Assembly (NCBI GenBank): GCA_944472155.2
Contig: OX235273.1
Location: forward strand, 100,834,582-100,898,581
DNA from: Trichobilharzia szidati
Taxonomy: Eukaryota > Platyhelminthes > Trematoda > Strigeidida > Schistosomatidae
Reading direction: 5' to 3'
DNA: 64,000 nucleotides
In this document: positions 60,753-64,000 of the stretch, piece by piece
Position numbering within the stretch: the stretch's first letter is position 1
How the letters are laid out: the number at the start of each line of letters is the position of its first letter
Position numbers and translations under genes: made by a program
The notes under the pieces: model-generated
Database searches by the model: none
Seen by the model: the letters and a program-made list of their open reading frames with translations, nothing else
What the model was told of the DNA's origin: nothing

Positions 60753-60850
60753 AGTTAGGATATTAAGGCACAACAACCTCTATTCATCTTCAAATGGACA
60801 TTGCCATTAGAAGATGCGATAATGATAAAAGAAAGTTTGTGCCACTGAAT

Positions 60851-62040
60851 GCATGTGGAATTTATGATAACGACAACTTCAACTAAGTGAATCGTTCGGA
60901 GTTAAAAGACCTGAAATTTTGCATTCAGTAATAAACATCATAAATCAAATCAACCAATAATAATGTAATAATAATTAAATAACATCAGTAAAACGTTTGA
61001 GCATTGTAGAATAGATCAAATAAATTCTCATTATATTTCAATAGTTTGCAAACAATGATAAGGTTTTTTTAAACATTTCCGGCAATGAAAAGCAAAACAA
61101 TCACAACAGTTGATGTGATCACGGGCAGCAATTCCGCTCGAAATAATACAAAAAACAAAATCTTATCCGTGTGTAAACTATTGTAATATAATAATAATTT
61201 ATACAACTGTATAGTCGTACTATATATATATATATATATATTATAACGTGACTTGATTTCAACCGACACTCACTTGCTAATTGATTACATTTTGCAGAGA
61301 AAATCGGTGAAACCACAGGCCAATAATTTGTCACACCAAGATGAATAGATTCTTAGTTAATTCAAATAAGTCATGTTATAGTGTAAAAGATTTTAAAGTG
61401 TAAGATTAGGATCGGCACTGTATTTACCTGCTATTTCATTATAGGTGTGTATCACATCAATAAATGCTGTTCGTAATGTCACCCGATGAATACTACTCTT
61501 TCAGTGTGTTAAATTTTCCATTTATAAATTCACAGAGAATATTTCCATGTATCTCTCATATTAAGTGACTAGTCAGTAGAATGCTTCCAAGTATTCAAAG
61601 ATTCACTGTCTGAATTATTTAATTTATTAAGTAACAAACAGAGGATTGAAGCACGACAATGACTTTCCATCCTCAAGTGAAAGTCACTTTACACGGACAA
61701 CGTATTCAGTGAAATGTAAATGGTTAAATCTTCACATCAAAATATTCTTCTTCCATATATTTTGAATCTTGACTACGGTTAATTTGGTTGTTATGTCGAC
61801 AAAACTGTGAAATAGCGAATTATATAGAGCTCAATAGATGACATGTCCCAAGAACAAAAGCTATGTGGCTGTAGTAGGGTTGAATGATTTTGTTGAGCTC
61901 AGATACTTCAAATATCCAGGGACATTGGCAAAGTTAAAACATACTCATCTGAGTGCAGTTATTGTCAAACGGTAATGTAATAATCCTTAGACTTAGAAAT
62001 ATGAGATTAGACTGTCGAGGTAAATTGTTCATTATTATAT
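60851..62040. other. No recognised gene
   Basis: AT-rich, with a TA microsatellite at 61221-61241 and the third exon-like GTGAGT segment at about 61288-61340. Confidence 0.35.
61221..61241. repeat. (TA)n microsatellite
   Basis: About ten uninterrupted TA units. Confidence 0.9.
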
Positions 62041-62997
62041 GATGATCAGCTGAAGCGTATAATGCAAAGCTTTCAAATGTATAAAAGGTATGTAGATGAC
62101 ACCTTTATTTTTTGTAATAGTGATTGTAACTTGAATATTATATTAGATGTATTTAATGGTTGCCATCCGGCGATAAAATTCACATTCGAAATGGAGAACG
62201 AGTCTAGCATTCATTTCCTTGATGTGAACTTATCATGGAGGACCGATGGAACTCTGAAGAGATCAATTTATCGTAAGCTGTCATGGAATGGTCAACTGAC
62301 AAATTTCCACAACTGGGTACCCATTGGTTGAAAACGATATCTGATCCAGTCGCTTGCCACTCGTATTCGGCGCATATGTAGCCCTGATACTGTGGAAGAT
62401 GAATTAAACATCTTGAGGAAAATCCTAATAGAAAATGGATTTCCACCACGTTTTATAGATAAGAATATACATTCAAATGTTAAAAAACGTGAGTTATCAA
62501 CCGTACCCAAGAAGATACTTTACATGAGCTTGGAATTCAAAGGGGACTTAGCTTCCAATATCATGAAACGGAGGATATCACAGTCCCTGAAAAGAACATT
62601 CCCTGCTGCATCCCTGAGAATAGCCTTTTCTAGTCGACCATTATTGTTCAATAACCTGAAGGACAAGATCCCGCTGTTGACCAACTCTGTGTGTGTTTAT
62701 CAATTCACCTGCTCGTGTGGAGCTAGGTATATCGGTCGTTCGATACGAGTTTTGTCCAAGAGGGTGCAAGAACACTATCCTGAATGGTTACGAAAAGGTG
62801 GTAGTGGAGCAATAAGAAGCGCGATCATTGAACATCTGGTAGATAATGATCACCCTATCTCTATAGCCTCCGCCTTCAAAGTCATCTACAATGCAAAGAG
62901 TAAATTACCGAAATCCCTACGTACCCGACTCATCTGTATTGCAGAAAAAGTTCGTTCAGCCCCTCCAACTCTCATGGTCTTAATCCCTCTATGCTAA
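62041..62997 (+). mobile_element. Penelope-like element, 3' half (RT motif C plus GIY-YIG endonuclease)
   Basis: One frame of 318 codons with a single TGA at 62329-62331. Order: YKRYVDDTFIF (RT motif C, catalytic DD intact), IHFLDVNLSWRTDGTLKRSI, RRICSPDTVEDELNILRKIL, KRTFPAASLRIAF, then the endonuclease part CVYQFTCSCGARYIGRSIR and VQEHYPEWLRKGG, and HLVDNDHPISIASAF. It ends LMVLIPLC and a TAA. Related to, but clearly distinct from, the element at 29305-30510 (shared TFTCSCG.-YIGR pattern). The RT upstream of motif C is missing, so it cannot move alone, but decay is slight. Confidence 0.88.
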
Positions 62998-63530
62998 AGT
63001 ATGGTAATCCCCAATCATATTTTAGCTCTACCAATTTTTCATTTTTTTATTTTCGTCTATTCAATTTGTATACTCTTCCTTATTAAGTCAATTGTTACTA
63101 TTACTACTCTCACTTTTAATTGTCCCCGGTATTATTTCACTTGTTCCACTTATCATTCTAAATCAATTCCATTTTACAACATTAACTTCTATGCTATTAA
63201 ATTTAACACAATATTACGTAACGTTTTTATTTTATTCGATTTGTCTACTAATCTTATAATTGCACACCTTTTTTCAAGTTCTATCCATCCTATGAATTAT
63301 TCTGTATATGACATTAATTTGTTTTGCCACTTGACATTTAACTACGATTATAATCACAAACATTTTAGTTTTAATTGCATTTCATATTATTATTATTATT
63401 TCATGCATTCACACCTATGTTTCAATTCCCTCACCGGATATAACTTCTTAAAAACCATATATATACGATTGTACAGCTTGATGATAAATTCGTTGAAAAG
63501 AGTCTCTTCGCTGAATCATTTATTTTGATT
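62998..63530 (+). other. 3' flank of the PLE
   Basis: Pyrimidine- and A/T-rich region that keeps a 175-codon frame open by composition (low-complexity Phe, Ile, Tyr, Ser), not a gene. The end segment 63465-63520 is shared with 32575-32700 and may be the element's 3' end. Confidence 0.45.
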
Positions 63531-64000
63531 TTCTATACATTATTATATTATCCTCCATTTGAACATCTCACATAAAGGTTAATTCTTAGCGCTTTTCAAA
63601 ATTCACCCCTTAATGAATGAATGGAAACAAATAGGTAGTTTTTCTTAGCATAGAAGAAACAGAATTGAATTTGAATTTTCACTTACGCACTGTATCAATG
63701 AATATTACAACAGAAATTGTAACAATGAACCAGTTAAAAAACTGTCATGACGAATCAATTTTATTATTGTCCAATTTTAATCAATCATGTGATAATGTAA
63801 AGGTATTTTGACCATTATGTGCAAAAATTTAGACATCGTGTTCATCTGCATTTCCACAGTAATTATGCATCATATCAGTAGATATGAAGAAGAGTGAAAA
63901 ATTCTCTCCTGACTGTCATCCAGCTGATATAAGCCTTCACTGTTTGAATTATCTAATCAAGAAATTACCACCGAATGTTTCTAATTATCCTTCATATTAA
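63531..64000. other. No recognised gene
   Basis: AT-rich sequence to the end of the window. Confidence 0.35.

Larger units (their letters stand above)
49171..60850 (+). repeat. Segmental duplication, block B
   Basis: Partner of block A (32951-46934). Shorter because it lacks the 2.37-kb and 0.15-kb segments of A. It carries one extra SINE insertion near 60515-60752. Together with the preceding PLE fragment it shows that the duplicated unit extends left into the PLE. Confidence 0.92.

Noticed and set aside
63001..63528. 175-codon ORF
   Set aside because: Low-complexity, pyrimidine/AT-biased 3' flank of a PLE with no domain or signal.

Overview
This is AT-rich, intron-rich, repeat-dense eukaryotic DNA, best explained as a blood-fluke genome (family Schistosomatidae, Schistosoma or a close relative). 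Three things point there: a gene built like the schistosome micro-exon genes (MEGs), SINE fragments carrying the stem II/III part of the Sm-alpha hammerhead ribozyme, and many broken Penelope-like and RTE/CR1-like retroelements typical of schistosomes. No prokaryotic gene structure is present. No rRNA, functional tRNA or CRISPR array was seen.

Region 1 (1-7.2 kb) is the most interesting part: one plus-strand gene. A signal-peptide exon (188-272) is followed by a tandem series of almost identical short exons (mostly exactly 63 bp, one 60 bp, one 48 bp). All are in phase 1 at both ends, so any of them can be skipped or included without changing the reading frame. A terminal exon with a stop codon closes the gene at 7130. 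Each repeat exon encodes about 21 residues of the type ETIEE.TR+.G...PKKRTE. One copy has lost its splice donor and one is a 5'-eroded pseudo-exon. The introns hold a hammerhead-type SINE fragment, a tRNA-like SINE, two palindromes and an assembly gap.

Region 2 (7.2-32.9 kb) is mostly repeat. An inverted duplication (7165-8952 versus 18217-22305) starts just after the MEG-like stop codon. Its right arm is split by a Penelope-like element (PLE), so the left arm is the empty site. There is also an RTE-like LINE 3' end (17.2-17.9 kb), a CR1-like LINE 3' end (23.2-23.8 kb), a 1-kb palindrome (26985-27975), a further PLE whose frame is intact but full of stop codons (29.3-30.5 kb), and several families of dispersed repeats.

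Region 3 (32.9-60.9 kb) is a direct segmental duplication: block A 32951-46934 and block B 49171-60850, almost colinear and differing by a few percent by eye, plus several large indels. Their junction holds a PLE fragment that is itself a copy of the 30-kb PLE, so the duplicated unit probably began inside that element. The blocks contain exon-like pieces that I cannot name: a minus-strand phase 1-1 exon with a perfect GTAAGT donor plus a possible terminal exon, a conserved minus-strand 75-codon segment, and plus-strand ORFs of 60-90 codons. Several are intact in one block and broken in the other.

Region 4 (60.9-64 kb) has a TA microsatellite and a PLE 3' half on the plus strand with a single internal stop. 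Two gaps of N, each exactly 497 bases, lie at 6386-6882 and 48081-48577.
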